Shown piece by piece: positions 1-8,507 of a DNA stretch of 64,000 nt (its first letter is position 1; each line of letters begins with the position of its first letter). The notes beneath the pieces are model-generated. The model made no database searches and was not told the DNA's origin. It saw only the letters and a list, made by a program, of their open reading frames with translations. Origin of the DNA: Marinomonas rhizomae (lineage in GTDB: Bacteria > Pseudomonadota > Gammaproteobacteria > Pseudomonadales > Marinomonadaceae); contig NZ_QNSE01000001.1 in assembly GCF_003315485.1 (NCBI RefSeq), positions 248,001 to 312,000 of the forward strand, given 5' to 3'. Position numbers and translations under genes: made by a program.

Positions 1-37
1 GATAACCGCGTACTTTTATTTGTGTTTTATTGAGCAT
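1..37 (-). CDS. 5' end of an unidentified gene running off the window
   Basis: An ATG at 37..35 on the minus strand opens a frame of 12 codons (MLNKTQIKVRGY) that stays open to the window edge. It is preceded by a strong AAAAGGAGGC ribosome binding site (50..41), which is the main evidence that this is a real start. It lies 100 bases downstream of the LacI-family gene on the same strand, so it could be a further gene of that operon or a separate unit. Too little is visible to name a product. Confidence 0.4.
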   Translation of the reverse strand, partial: MLNKTQIKVRGY

Positions 38-136
38 GTTGCCTCCTTTTTGAAATATAACGCAAAAGGTTACGACGCTTTCATTAGGAAGCAAATAACA
101 AAATCGCTCAAGTTAACTAACAGAGAGTTTAAGTAA

Positions 137-1159
137 TTATGGGTCACTTGGGCGTACGGAGTGTCGCCATACTGGCGGCGCATGAAATGTTAGATGCTGT
201 TTTTTGCATTCTTTGTCAGAAGCGTTTTCCAGTAATGTTGAAATAGCATCGGCCATTGCGCCAAGGGGTTGTGCAAATGTGGTGAGTTGATAGCCGAGCC
301 AGCTGGCTTGTTCTATGTCATCGAATCCGACAATACAAAGATCTTCTGGAATACGTAAACCAAATTCATTTTTTGCCACATCCATAAAACCACAAGCAAT
401 TAGGTCAGTGACGCAAAAAACACCATCCGGCCTGTCACGTGAGGCCAATAAACGTCGCGCTGCGTCTACACCGGTTTGGTAGCTAGTTGGGCCTATTCGC
501 ACTAAGGTACAAGTTTGCTTGGCGTCTTCGGCGGCTTGAATAAACAGGGTTTCACGAGTCAATATACTTGGGGATTGAATCGTTGACGAGACAATCGCAA
601 GCTTCTGACAGCCCGCTCGAAGCAGCATGTGGTGGGCATCGGCCATGGCGGATTGGTAATCAATGCTGATGTGATCTGTGCCTTCAAATTGTCCGGCACG
701 GTTCACAAGGATGACTTGTTGTCCACTTTGTACGCAAGTTTCAATTAAGGTGGTTTGCGGAGTCCCTGATAATACAATAGTGGCCGAGGCGCGATAATTT
801 AATGTTTGGCGTAACGCCGCATCGGCACTGGCTTCGCCTCCAGACGTGTTGATCACCATCACGGCTCGACCAGCCAATTGCAGGCGCTGTGTTAGAGCGT
901 CGAGCAAGCTGGCTTGGTAAGGTGCATTAAGATTAGCGCCTAATATACAAACAGGTCGGCTTTTTTCACTGGATAAACCACGGGCAAGGTGATTAACGTG
1001 GTAATTCAGTTCTGCAGCCGCCGCCAATACTCGCTCTCGAGTGTCTTTGGAAACGCTTGCTCCTTGGGTAAAGGTTCGAGAAACAGCAGACCGCGAAACG
1101 CCAGCGAGTCTGGCTACTTCTGCGGCGCTGGCAATATTTTTTGCTCTTTGCTGCGTCAT
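137..1159 (-). CDS. LacI-family transcriptional regulator
   Basis: A 340-residue repressor-type protein. The N-terminus carries a LacI helix-turn-helix (AEVARLAGVSRSAVSRTF, about residues 13-30) followed by the hinge helix region; the remainder is a periplasmic-binding-protein-like effector domain with the typical FCVTDLIACGFMDVA and VGFDDIEQASW segments. The start overlaps the stop of the upstream phosphatase gene as ATGA (1159-1156), so it is translationally coupled and the last full gene of the operon. It most likely controls this transport/phosphatase operon in response to its substrate, probably a sugar or sugar phosphate. A TTTGCAC...GTGCAAA dyad at 7042-7059 ahead of the first gene is a candidate operator. 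The exact ligand cannot be read from sequence. Confidence 0.92.
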   Translation of the reverse strand: MTQQRAKNIASAAEVARLAGVSRSAVSRTFTQGASVSKDTRERVLAAAAELNYHVNHLARGLSSEKSRPVCILGANLNAPYQASLLDALTQRLQLAGRAVMVINTSGGEASADAALRQTLNYRASATIVLSGTPQTTLIETCVQSGQQVILVNRAGQFEGTDHISIDYQSAMADAHHMLLRAGCQKLAIVSSTIQSPSILTRETLFIQAAEDAKQTCTLVRIGPTSYQTGVDAARRLLASRDRPDGVFCVTDLIACGFMDVAKNEFGLRIPEDLCIVGFDDIEQASWLGYQLTTFAQPLGAMADAISTLLENASDKECKKQHLTFHAPPVWRHSVRPSDP

Positions 1160-1791
1160 GTCTTTTTCATGTCCTTGCCAAAGCCCGCTTCTCGCAACAT
1201 TTTTTCCATACTCGCTGCGCGCTCTGCTAAGTGAATCAAAGCTGGTTTTGGGGTTTCAAACCATTCATCTGGATGAAGTTCGCGGGTTTGGCGAATATGT
1301 GCGATGGCAGAATCAAGTGTTGGGTAGCGGTCAGGAAATTCAAGGTGAAGAAACAAGGCGACAATTGTTACTGAGCGGCTACGTCCACCGCGGCAATTCA
1401 CTAGGATGTTGCCTTTTTCACGAACCTTATAAGACGCTTTTTCAGGAAGCTCTTGGTCTAGTGCTGAACGCATTAAATGGTAACCTGCCAATACCATAGA
1501 TTCTGGATTACCTGGGCCATCAATAAGACCAATTTTATAATAGCGAACACAAGCTGAGCCGTGCTTTAGTAAGTGTTTAGGTAAATTAGGTTCTTCAGAA
1601 TGCACAAGGTCAATGTCTAAGTTCACGGCGCAGTTAAGTACTACCTTGATATTATGCCTTTCGAGTAGTTCAGCGTCCGCCATGCCAGTGGAGCCGCCAA
1701 TATAGATGTCGACGCCCCAGCCTGGAATGTTGCTTTCTATTAAGCTAATCGGTGGACGTGGATAATGCTTTATTACTTTTTCAGATGTCAT
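1156..1791 (-). CDS. dual-specificity/tyrosine phosphatase family protein
   Basis: A 211-residue protein with the cysteine phosphatase P-loop VNCRGGRSRS (C-x5-R; Cys nucleophile and Arg phosphate ligand both present), preceded by an Asp-containing segment consistent with the general acid loop. No signal peptide is visible, so it is cytoplasmic. Dual-specificity folds act on phosphoproteins but also on phosphoinositols and phosphorylated sugars. Its position between an inositol-monophosphatase-family gene and a LacI regulator, behind an ABC importer, suggests that it dephosphorylates an imported or derived small phosphorylated compound and is not a signalling enzyme; this is inference. ATGA overlap with the LacI gene. 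Confidence 0.75.
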   Translation of the reverse strand: MTSEKVIKHYPRPPISLIESNIPGWGVDIYIGGSTGMADAELLERHNIKVVLNCAVNLDIDLVHSEEPNLPKHLLKHGSACVRYYKIGLIDGPGNPESMVLAGYHLMRSALDQELPEKASYKVREKGNILVNCRGGRSRSVTIVALFLHLEFPDRYPTLDSAIAHIRQTRELHPDEWFETPKPALIHLAERAASMEKMLREAGFGKDMKKT

Positions 1792-1848
1792 GATGTTCTG
1801 TTCTCTTTTTTGCTCTTGTCTTGAGTAAAGTTCAAACGAGTCGAAATG

Positions 1849-2721
1849 TTAGACAGTAAGTTCAAGTTTTGTTGCGCTTTGGTTGTTCGTTTCTTTTTGA
1901 TCATTATCTTTAGCTGCAAGCAATATCATGGTGTCATTAGAAAACTGTTCGGCTACACCGGGTGCAACAGCGAGAATCGGTCCACCGTGCGCTATTTCTT
2001 GGTGAGTGTTAGGGTAAACCCCCGTTCGTCCACCGGCCTCTCGAACCATGAGCAACCCTGCTAAGCAATCCCATGCATTCATATGCGATTCAGCATAGCC
2101 ATCGGTTCGGCCTTCTGCCACCCAGGCTAATGCCAAAGCGCCAGAAGCACCGCGTCGAATATTAGTGCCGCTTACCAATAGAGAAGAAACGGTTGCCAAG
2201 TAGGTTTCTTGGGAAACTCGTGTAGACCATCCTAATTCAAAGGATGAACTATGGGTATCTGTTATATTGGAAACACGCAATGCTTGACCATTTTTGGTGA
2301 CGTATTGGCCTTTTCGTGCCAAATACATTTCATTCGTTGCTGGGTTATAAATAGCGCCGAGCAATGTTTCACCTTGATAAACAAAGGCAATAGCAATACA
2401 GAAATGGTCTATGCCACGAGCAAAATTGGCCGTGCCGTCAATCGGGTCAACTACCCAAAGTGAGGTGCTAGATATAGACCCTCCGGTTTCTTCCCCAAGT
2501 AATCCATCTTCTGGGAAGCGGTTATTAATAGCATGACGAATGTGTTTTTCGACCAGTGTATCGGCTTCAGTTAAAAAGTCTTGCTGGCCTTTCATGGTAA
2601 AATCGCCGGGTTGTCTAGCACGATAGCTTTCTAGTGCTAATGCGCCTGCTGTTAACGTAATAGAGTGCAGGGCAGCTTCGCGTTTTTCTAATTCGCTTGT
2701 TTTGATGTTGTTGGGTGTCAA
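1849..2721 (-). CDS. inositol monophosphatase family phosphatase
   Basis: A 290-residue Mg2+-dependent sugar-phosphate phosphatase of the IMPase/SuhB/HisN family. Diagnostic metal-binding motifs are all present: GEE (in LLGEETGG), WVVDPIDGTANF, and NAWDCLAG near residue 220. The family hydrolyses inositol-1-phosphate, histidinol phosphate or other sugar phosphates. Located 96 bases after the binding-protein gene with a strong hairpin in the gap, and 57 bases before the dual-specificity phosphatase gene. Together with the adjacent importer it suggests uptake and dephosphorylation of a phosphorylated polyol or sugar; AfuABC-type hexose-phosphate importers are a known precedent for a phosphatase next to an iron(III)-family transporter. 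The true substrate is unknown. Confidence 0.88.
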   Translation of the reverse strand: MTPNNIKTSELEKREAALHSITLTAGALALESYRARQPGDFTMKGQQDFLTEADTLVEKHIRHAINNRFPEDGLLGEETGGSISSTSLWVVDPIDGTANFARGIDHFCIAIAFVYQGETLLGAIYNPATNEMYLARKGQYVTKNGQALRVSNITDTHSSSFELGWSTRVSQETYLATVSSLLVSGTNIRRGASGALALAWVAEGRTDGYAESHMNAWDCLAGLLMVREAGGRTGVYPNTHQEIAHGGPILAVAPGVAEQFSNDTMILLAAKDNDQKETNNQSATKLELTV

Positions 2722-2750
2722 GGATTGATCCTTTTCTAAAATGTTGGATT

Positions 2751-2787
2751 GAGATCAGTTAGATATTGTTTTGTCCTAACTGATCTC
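2751..2787 (-). promoter_or_regulatory. intercistronic hairpin between binding protein and phosphatase genes
   Basis: A perfect 12-bp inverted repeat, GAGATCAGTTAG (2751-2762) and CTAACTGATCTC (2776-2787), with a 13-base loop. No U-run follows on the minus transcript, so it is better explained as an RNA-stabilising or partial-attenuation structure that raises binding-protein expression over downstream genes than as a full terminator. Confidence 0.55.
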
Positions 2788-2817
2788 CTTCTTGTTGTTA
2801 CTGACGCTATATTTAGC

Positions 2818-3936
2818 TTATTTTTTAAAGCTTAGGCTCCATAAATCTTGCCAATCTTGACGGCTCTCCCAGTCTGATTTTGCTGTGGACGCCTCATACC
2901 CCATTATTTGGTCACGGACTTTATCTATGCCAGCGGGTTCGTTAGCAGGTAATTTTACGGTTTGGTTGGTGGACATTTTTCCGTCAGCACCCTGTGGTGC
3001 AATGCCTTCGGCTGTCATCATGTAACGAATAAAGAGTTTGGCTGCGTTAGGGCTTTTGCTTCCTGTGGTAATGAACCCTAAACCAGGGTAACTCCAACCA
3101 CTAAATGGCACCATGTCGGCACAAAGGCCTAATTTCATACCATTTTTATTGTTACGAAACTTTGCCGCGCTGACCATACCAACAAAACTGTCTTTCACAT
3201 CTGGTGCACCAACGGCGTTGGCTGCTTCTGTGTCTGAGCTAGTGACTAATGGATGGTTTTCAGCGAGCGCTTTTATAAAAGCGGCGGTGGCGCTGCTTTC
3301 ACTGGTTTTCAGTGGTTTGCCAAATTCGGCTTGATAAGCATCTGCCATGGCTTTGTCATGATGGGTTGCTAATTGGTTAAACCAATCCGTATAAGATGGT
3401 TTTCCTAGAGGGTCCTGCATAGCGACTTTACCACGCCATTTCGATTCGGTAAGTTGCCAAATATTAGTGACAGGGCAGGTGTCATAAAGACCTGTATTGT
3501 AGGCCCAAATGTTAGGCGCCAATACTACAGTAAGTGGGCTTTGGTATGTTGCTGGAATGTACTCTGCTAAATCGGTTGGCACCCAGCTGCTTACGTAATC
3601 TTTTGACAATAGTTGTTCCATTCCAGCTGGTGCATCAGCAAGAATGACAACATCGGCTTTTACATTACCCGCTCTGGCTTCGCGGCTCACAATCTCTAGA
3701 ATTTGTGACGCTTTGGCTTTGATGCCTGTTGCTTGAACACCGTATTTTTTACTAAATGATTCTGCTTGTTTGACGATTTTTCCTGTGGAATCGTAAACCG
3801 TCAACGGCGCTTCTTGTTTAGCCGCAGCAATTAAGGCTTGGAGATCAAACGAGTCTGCTGCTGAAGCAGAAATGGAGCCAAGAGTCGTCAGGCTAACACT
3901 CAGTGCAAGAAGGCTTTTTTTCATCGGGAAGTTCAT
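2818..3936 (-). CDS. ABC transporter periplasmic binding protein, iron(III)/sugar-phosphate family
   Basis: A 372-residue exported solute-binding protein. The N-terminus MNFPMKKSLLALSVSL...ISASAADSF is a Sec signal peptide with cleavage expected after ASA. The body resembles the FbpA/AfuA/2-aminoethylphosphonate-binding family (extracellular protein family 1). I do not see the paired tyrosines that typify true ferric-ion binders, which fits a non-iron ligand. The start is supported by GGAAACCTTT before ATG. It is the third gene of a minus-strand operon after the permease and ATPase and is followed by two phosphatase genes. I infer an organophosphate or sugar-phosphate substrate, but ferric iron is not excluded. 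Confidence 0.82.
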   Translation of the reverse strand: MNFPMKKSLLALSVSLTTLGSISASAADSFDLQALIAAAKQEAPLTVYDSTGKIVKQAESFSKKYGVQATGIKAKASQILEIVSREARAGNVKADVVILADAPAGMEQLLSKDYVSSWVPTDLAEYIPATYQSPLTVVLAPNIWAYNTGLYDTCPVTNIWQLTESKWRGKVAMQDPLGKPSYTDWFNQLATHHDKAMADAYQAEFGKPLKTSESSATAAFIKALAENHPLVTSSDTEAANAVGAPDVKDSFVGMVSAAKFRNNKNGMKLGLCADMVPFSGWSYPGLGFITTGSKSPNAAKLFIRYMMTAEGIAPQGADGKMSTNQTVKLPANEPAGIDKVRDQIMGYEASTAKSDWESRQDWQDLWSLSFKK

Positions 3937-3960
3937 AAAGGTTTCCTTTTTAAGATTAGC

Positions 3961-5151
3961 TTATGCTTGTTTAGCGTAGGGTTGATTGGTGTGTTTTTGG
4001 TTGGCGTATTTATGGCTAGGTAGTGCTGAGCTGAGCAGTAAATTGTCGAGTTCTTTATCGTTATCAGTGAGAGCAAGCCTGTTGCCGTCGTGATCAAAAA
4101 AATGCAGTGATGGTGTCGGCAAATTCGCATTTATTTGATCGCCTTCACGCCATTTCGGACGAGACTGTGTTGAGTGAAACAATCGGTCTTCACCGAAACT
4201 CAGTTCAATTACCCAGCTACCACCAGTAGGCATGATGTTTTCAATGGTCATGGGTAAGGTATGAGAGGTAGCGTTGTCAGTCAGAATGATTTCTTCAGGT
4301 CGAATGGCGCATACTTCGGCGAGCCTGCTTTCTGCTTGTGACTGTCTGGCTAAAATATGGCTGGCAACATTGATGGGTTTATCATTGGATTCTTTTAGCT
4401 TGATCAAATTGATTTTTGGATTGCCAATAAATTCTGCCACAAAGCGATTACTTGGTTCGGCATAAATTTCATCAGGTGTGCCGATTTGTTGCAGCTGTCC
4501 TTTGTTCATGACAGCAATGGTATTGGCAAGGGTCATGGCTTCCCATTGATCGTGGCTGACAAAAATAATGGTCGTGCCAAAGGTTTGGTGTAGGCGGCGT
4601 AATTCGGCACGCATTTCAAGGCGAAGAGTCGCATCAAGGTTTGATAAGGGTTCGTCTAATAGCAAAACACCAGGGTTAACCGCCAGCATACGCGCTAAGG
4701 CAACGCGTTGTTGTTGGCCGCCAGATAACTGAGATGGATAACGGTCTGCGTATTCAAGAATACGTAGCTTACCCATTACATCTAAGCAACGTTCTTTGCG
4801 CTCCTGAGCAGGGACTTTCTGTAGGCGCAAGCCAAAATCTACATTACGCTCCACCGTCATGTGTGGCCACAGAGCGTAGTTCTGAAACACCAATCCAATA
4901 CGGCGTTGTTCTGGTGGAATAAAGCAGGATTGATGGACCGAATCGACGACTAGGTTGTCCACGGCAATTTCCCCGCTGGTGGAATGTTCGATACCAGCAA
5001 TCATGCGCAGAATGGTGGTTTTTCCGCAGCCAGATGGACCAAGCAAACACATAAATTCGCCATCTTCCACCGTCAGAGAGACCTGATTGACGGAAGGCTC
5101 TGTATTACCGTCGTAGCATTTTGTGAGGTTAGTTAATGTGATAGTAGGCAT
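3961..5151 (-). CDS. ABC transporter ATP-binding protein (FbpC/PotA type)
   Basis: A 396-residue importer ATPase. Walker A is GPSGCGKTT near residue 39, the signature is SQLSGGQQQRVALARML, Walker B is VLLLDEPLSNLD and the H-loop is FVSHDQWEAM (Trp where most relatives have another residue). A C-terminal TOBE-type regulatory region follows (about residues 240-350). It is two bases from the permease gene and 24 bases from the binding protein gene, so all three form one complex and transcript. The roughly 25 C-terminal residues (SHKYANQKHTNQPYAKQA region) are low-complexity and polar. Confidence 0.92.
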   Translation of the reverse strand: MPTITLTNLTKCYDGNTEPSVNQVSLTVEDGEFMCLLGPSGCGKTTILRMIAGIEHSTSGEIAVDNLVVDSVHQSCFIPPEQRRIGLVFQNYALWPHMTVERNVDFGLRLQKVPAQERKERCLDVMGKLRILEYADRYPSQLSGGQQQRVALARMLAVNPGVLLLDEPLSNLDATLRLEMRAELRRLHQTFGTTIIFVSHDQWEAMTLANTIAVMNKGQLQQIGTPDEIYAEPSNRFVAEFIGNPKINLIKLKESNDKPINVASHILARQSQAESRLAEVCAIRPEEIILTDNATSHTLPMTIENIMPTGGSWVIELSFGEDRLFHSTQSRPKWREGDQINANLPTPSLHFFDHDGNRLALTDNDKELDNLLLSSALPSHKYANQKHTNQPYAKQA

Positions 5152-5152
5152 A

Positions 5153-6973
5153 TTAATTCTCCAGACCTTGAGCCAAACCTGTACCAGAGATCTTTTGGAT
5201 CAATACGGTGCCAAGCCAAGCGATAAGCGCAATCATTAAGACCACCGCATTGGCGGCTTGGTCATAGTTATAATCGAGTAAACGCAGTGAATAGGTGGTG
5301 AGAACATCCGTAGATGGAATCGCCAAGATAATGAACAGGCTGACGCCTTTAATACCGGAAATAAAAGGCAAAAGAATACCTGTTGCCAACGGCCCTGCTT
5401 GAATGGGAATAACAATTTTTCCCATACGGCTAAACCAATTTGCGCCGGCAATACGCGCCGCTTCCTCGGGTTCTTTGCCAAGTTGCGTCATGGCTGCGAT
5501 ACCAGACCGGCTTGCAAAGGGCATTTTTTCTGCGACAAGGGCAATGATGAGAATAAAAGGGGTTCCGTATAAGGCTGGAATCGGGCCGCGAGCCACAGCG
5601 AATAAAGATAAAAACGCCGCCGCAAAGGCAATGCCGGGAACCAAATAAGGCAAGAAGGTAATTTGGCGTAAGAATGAACCCACGCCTTTGAATGAGCAGC
5701 GTAATACGGCATAACCGACCAGTAAACCTAGCACACCAGAAATCATTGAAGACGAGCCGACAATCACAATGGTGTTCCACGCGGCTTGCCAAAATTCTGG
5801 TGTCAGCAAGATTCCCTTGCTAAGGGCAACCGTGTCTAAATTGCTGCCGATCCAATAGTCAAAGGTGAAGTTTTCCAGTGTAAATCGACCAGGCAAAATC
5901 ATGATGGTGGATAAGAACAGTGTCAGTAATGGCAGCACCACTCCAATCAACACGAAGGCACCGACAAATCCAGAAGCAGGTAAGCGCATACGGCCCAGTT
6001 TGCGAAGCCTGTCCATGTTGCCTTTGCCGCCAACGGTGACAAAGCGTCGAGCTTCTTTCATCATTCGCACATCAATTAGCAAGGTAATCACACCAATGAT
6101 CATAATCACGGCAGCAATGACGGCCGCGACACCATTTTGACGAGTGTCTAAGGCTCGGTATAAACCTGTTGCTAATGTATCGTATCGCACTGGTAAGCCT
6201 AAAATATAAGGTACTGCGAATTCGCCAATACAATCGGCAAATATTAATAAAGCGGCAGACATCAAGGCTGGGCGAATTAACGGCAACACAATAGAGAAGG
6301 CGATGGTTCGAGATGGCGCACCGAGTACTCGGGCGCTGTCTTCCATTTGTGTATCAAGGCGACGTAATGCATTGCCCACAATCAGAATGACCAATGGCGT
6401 ATAATGTAAAACCAAGATAAACACGATAGGAAAATAACCGTAAGCCACACTATTTGAAGTGGTGATGCCTAAGGATTCTAGCCAGCCAGGTTGTCCGCCA
6501 ACCGTGCGGTTTTTAAAAATCGTTGTCCAAGCGAGGGCGAAGGTCCACGTCGGTAACATAAAGGGCACGATAAGCGCTGTGGCGAACCAAGCGCGTCCCG
6601 CCATGTTGGTACGATTCACTAACCATGCCAGTACCACGCCGATACTCATTGAAAATACCACGGTGCCAGCGGCAATGGCTAAGGTGTTGTACAGTGGTTG
6701 CCATAATAAGATTTCAGAAATGCGTGAATACAGAGTGCGAACAATATAGTAAAGAGTAAAACTGCCTTCGTCTTGATGGGTTCTTGCTTCGTCTCCAGAT
6801 TGCACAATAAAGGAATCCACTAGAATGGAGAGCACAGGTGCAAGAATCAAATAGGCAAAGAAAATAGCCAGAACCAGACCGATTAAATTGGCAGGTTCGT
6901 GTCGGGCAACAGCAAATAAATGCCTTGCGCGTTGCCAAAGGGTTGGCTTCTTTTGCTCTGCTGCGGTGAGCAT
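5153..6973 (-). CDS. ABC transporter permease, fused double-domain (FbpB/ThiP type)
   Basis: A 606-residue inner-membrane protein with two copies of the binding-protein-dependent permease domain, about 12 hydrophobic segments in total, as in FbpB/ThiP-type fused permeases. Each half carries an EAA loop: EDSARVLGAPSRT near residue 220 and EEAARIAGANWFS near residue 515. It is the first gene of the minus-strand operon; the start is supported by GAGAGGAA nine bases upstream. A divergent pentapeptide gene lies across a 181-bp intergenic region holding a candidate LacI-family operator. Confidence 0.92.
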   Translation of the reverse strand: MLTAAEQKKPTLWQRARHLFAVARHEPANLIGLVLAIFFAYLILAPVLSILVDSFIVQSGDEARTHQDEGSFTLYYIVRTLYSRISEILLWQPLYNTLAIAAGTVVFSMSIGVVLAWLVNRTNMAGRAWFATALIVPFMLPTWTFALAWTTIFKNRTVGGQPGWLESLGITTSNSVAYGYFPIVFILVLHYTPLVILIVGNALRRLDTQMEDSARVLGAPSRTIAFSIVLPLIRPALMSAALLIFADCIGEFAVPYILGLPVRYDTLATGLYRALDTRQNGVAAVIAAVIMIIGVITLLIDVRMMKEARRFVTVGGKGNMDRLRKLGRMRLPASGFVGAFVLIGVVLPLLTLFLSTIMILPGRFTLENFTFDYWIGSNLDTVALSKGILLTPEFWQAAWNTIVIVGSSSMISGVLGLLVGYAVLRCSFKGVGSFLRQITFLPYLVPGIAFAAAFLSLFAVARGPIPALYGTPFILIIALVAEKMPFASRSGIAAMTQLGKEPEEAARIAGANWFSRMGKIVIPIQAGPLATGILLPFISGIKGVSLFIILAIPSTDVLTTYSLRLLDYNYDQAANAVVLMIALIAWLGTVLIQKISGTGLAQGLEN

Positions 6974-7041
6974 AAATGGTTCCTCTCAAATACATCGAAT
7001 TTTCTACACAATAATCTTCCTCTATGACAAAGCGATGACAC

Positions 7042-7059
7042 TTTGCACGTATGTGCAAA
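7042..7059. promoter_or_regulatory. candidate LacI-family operator
   Basis: An inverted repeat TTTGCAC-GTAT-GTGCAAA lies 69 bases upstream of the permease start and 96 bases before the divergent pentapeptide gene. Even-spaced 18-bp dyads of this type are usual for LacI-family repressors, and the operon's own last gene is such a regulator. Binding is inferred only from position and symmetry. Confidence 0.45.
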
Positions 7060-7154
7060 AAAAATTGTATTCATGATGAGATTAAATAGCATGATTCGAT
7101 TGAGCACTCTGACATCTCTTGTTACCTTAGTTTTTCTAGTGACGGGAGAATGTA

Positions 7155-7754
7155 ATGGAACATGTATTGCCGAGCGATGAGGCTTTTTATGGCAAGACTT
7201 TTATGGATTTGTCCATGGAGCAGGGCAAGGTAAGCCGTAAGCTATTTGAGTCTTGTGTGTTTGAGTCGTGTGATTTCACCGAGGCATTTTTTGATGCCTG
7301 TACCTTTAAAGGTTGCCAGTTCCGTAAGTGCAAATTAACGGCGGTAAATGTCAGAAACAGTAAATTCTCTGATGTGCAGTTTTATGAATCAAAAATTTTG
7401 GGCGTGGATTGGACAAAGGCCTATTGGCGAGGCTTGGAGCTAGGTGCACCGTTATTTTTTAAAGAATGTCTGCTCAATGCGTCGTCGTTTTATGATTTAA
7501 AAGTATCAGGTATCGTGTTTGAAGATTGCCGAGCACATGATGTGGATTTTAGGGAGGCGACGCTTTCCCGCGCACGTTTTACTGGAACGGATTTAAGCAA
7601 TAGCCTGTTTGTGAATACTAATCTAACGGGCGCCGATTTTAATGGCGCGACCAACTACGAGATTGATGTGAAGAAAAACATCATTAACAATGCCACCTTT
7701 TGTCGATATGAAGCGGTGAGTTTACTGACGTCTTTAGGTATTAAATTGGTTTAG
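7155..7754 (+). CDS. pentapeptide-repeat protein
   Basis: A 199-residue protein dominated by pentapeptide repeats of the A(D/N)LxX type, for example CVFESCDFTEAFFDACTFKG, CQFRKCKLTAVNVRNSKF and DLSNSLFVNTNLTGADFNGA, predicting a right-handed quadrilateral beta-helix. Length and pattern resemble the Qnr/McbG class (about 200-220 residues), with the repeat register broken near residues 90-115 and a short helical C-terminus. Qnr-class members mimic DNA and protect gyrase, and marine bacteria are a known reservoir of them, but family membership alone does not prove that role. SD GGGAG precedes the ATG. No signal peptide. Confidence 0.85.
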   Translation: MEHVLPSDEAFYGKTFMDLSMEQGKVSRKLFESCVFESCDFTEAFFDACTFKGCQFRKCKLTAVNVRNSKFSDVQFYESKILGVDWTKAYWRGLELGAPLFFKECLLNASSFYDLKVSGIVFEDCRAHDVDFREATLSRARFTGTDLSNSLFVNTNLTGADFNGATNYEIDVKKNIINNATFCRYEAVSLLTSLGIKLV

Positions 7755-7784
7755 AGTGGCTAAGAAAAATAATGAGGGATGGAT

Positions 7785-8324
7785 ATGCTAAGAAAAGACC
7801 AAACTGGTTTGGTGGTGATCGATGTTCAAGGAAAGCTGGCTACTATTGTTCATGATAGCGAGGCCTTTATCTCGAATCTCGTCAAGTTGGTCAAAGCCGC
7901 AAAATTATTGGGCTTGCCGATTCTTTGGCTAGAGCAAAACCCAGAGAAGTTGGGTGAAACCGTACCAGAACTACAAGAAGCGTTGGATATGGTTGAGCCG
8001 ATTACGAAGTATTCGTTTAGTGCCTGCGGTGAACCAACTTTTGTTGATGCGGTTAAAAACACCAAGGTGAAGACTTGGCTTATTAGTGGCATTGAAGCGC
8101 ATATTTGTGTGTATCAAACAGCGTTGGGTTTACTGGATTTAGGTTATGAAGTGGAACTAGTGAGCGATTGTGTGTCGTCACGCGCTATACAGAATAAAGA
8201 AATGGCATTTGCCAAGTTAGTTCGCAAAGGGACAGAAGTGACTAGCCTTGAAATGTGCTTGTTTGAATTGATTGGGGACTGTCGAGCGGATGAGTTTAGA
8301 GAGGCGCTTAGTTTAATTAAATGA
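7785..8324 (+). CDS. isochorismatase-like cysteine hydrolase
   Basis: A hydrolase of about 179 residues of the isochorismatase-like superfamily. Visible motifs are LVVIDVQ with the catalytic Asp near the N-terminus, a Lys-containing TKYSFSA segment, and GIEAHICVYQTALGL with the nucleophilic Cys. This is the YcaC/nicotinamidase-type arrangement and differs from EntB, which lacks the Cys. I chose ATG 7785 because GAGGGA lies five bases upstream; an in-frame ATG at 7779 sits directly on that site. It follows the pentapeptide gene by 30 bases and may be cotranscribed. Substrate unknown. Confidence 0.8.
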   Translation: MLRKDQTGLVVIDVQGKLATIVHDSEAFISNLVKLVKAAKLLGLPILWLEQNPEKLGETVPELQEALDMVEPITKYSFSACGEPTFVDAVKNTKVKTWLISGIEAHICVYQTALGLLDLGYEVELVSDCVSSRAIQNKEMAFAKLVRKGTEVTSLEMCLFELIGDCRADEFREALSLIK

Positions 8325-8335
8325 TTCACCCATCC

Positions 8336-8414
8336 AACCTCCCCTTTGGCAGGTAGGAGCTTAGAGCTTTTTATTCCCTCCTCTTATGTCTTCCAAGGGG
8401 GCTAGGGTGAGGTT
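8336..8414. repeat. complex inverted repeat (REP-like or terminator)
   Basis: Nested imperfect inverted repeats: AACCTC (8336) with GAGGTT (8409-8414), CCCCTTTGG with CCAAGGGG, and an inner TAGGAG/CTCCT stem. The right arm contains the CTAGGGTGAGG-type sequence common in dispersed intergenic repeats of proteobacteria. It lies just after the hydrolase gene, so it could also serve as a transcript end. Copy number elsewhere cannot be seen from this window. Confidence 0.35.
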
Positions 8415-8507
8415 ATTTTGTGTTTAATTTCCCTTGATTAGTCTGCTTTGTGGTTTAATTCAGCAATAGTTTTTTATTGGAATTCTCTTTTTCTCTAGGC
8501 AGGCAGC

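Noticed and set aside
1041..1499. 152-codon plus-strand frame
   Set aside because: Antisense to the LacI and phosphatase genes, both supported by motifs.
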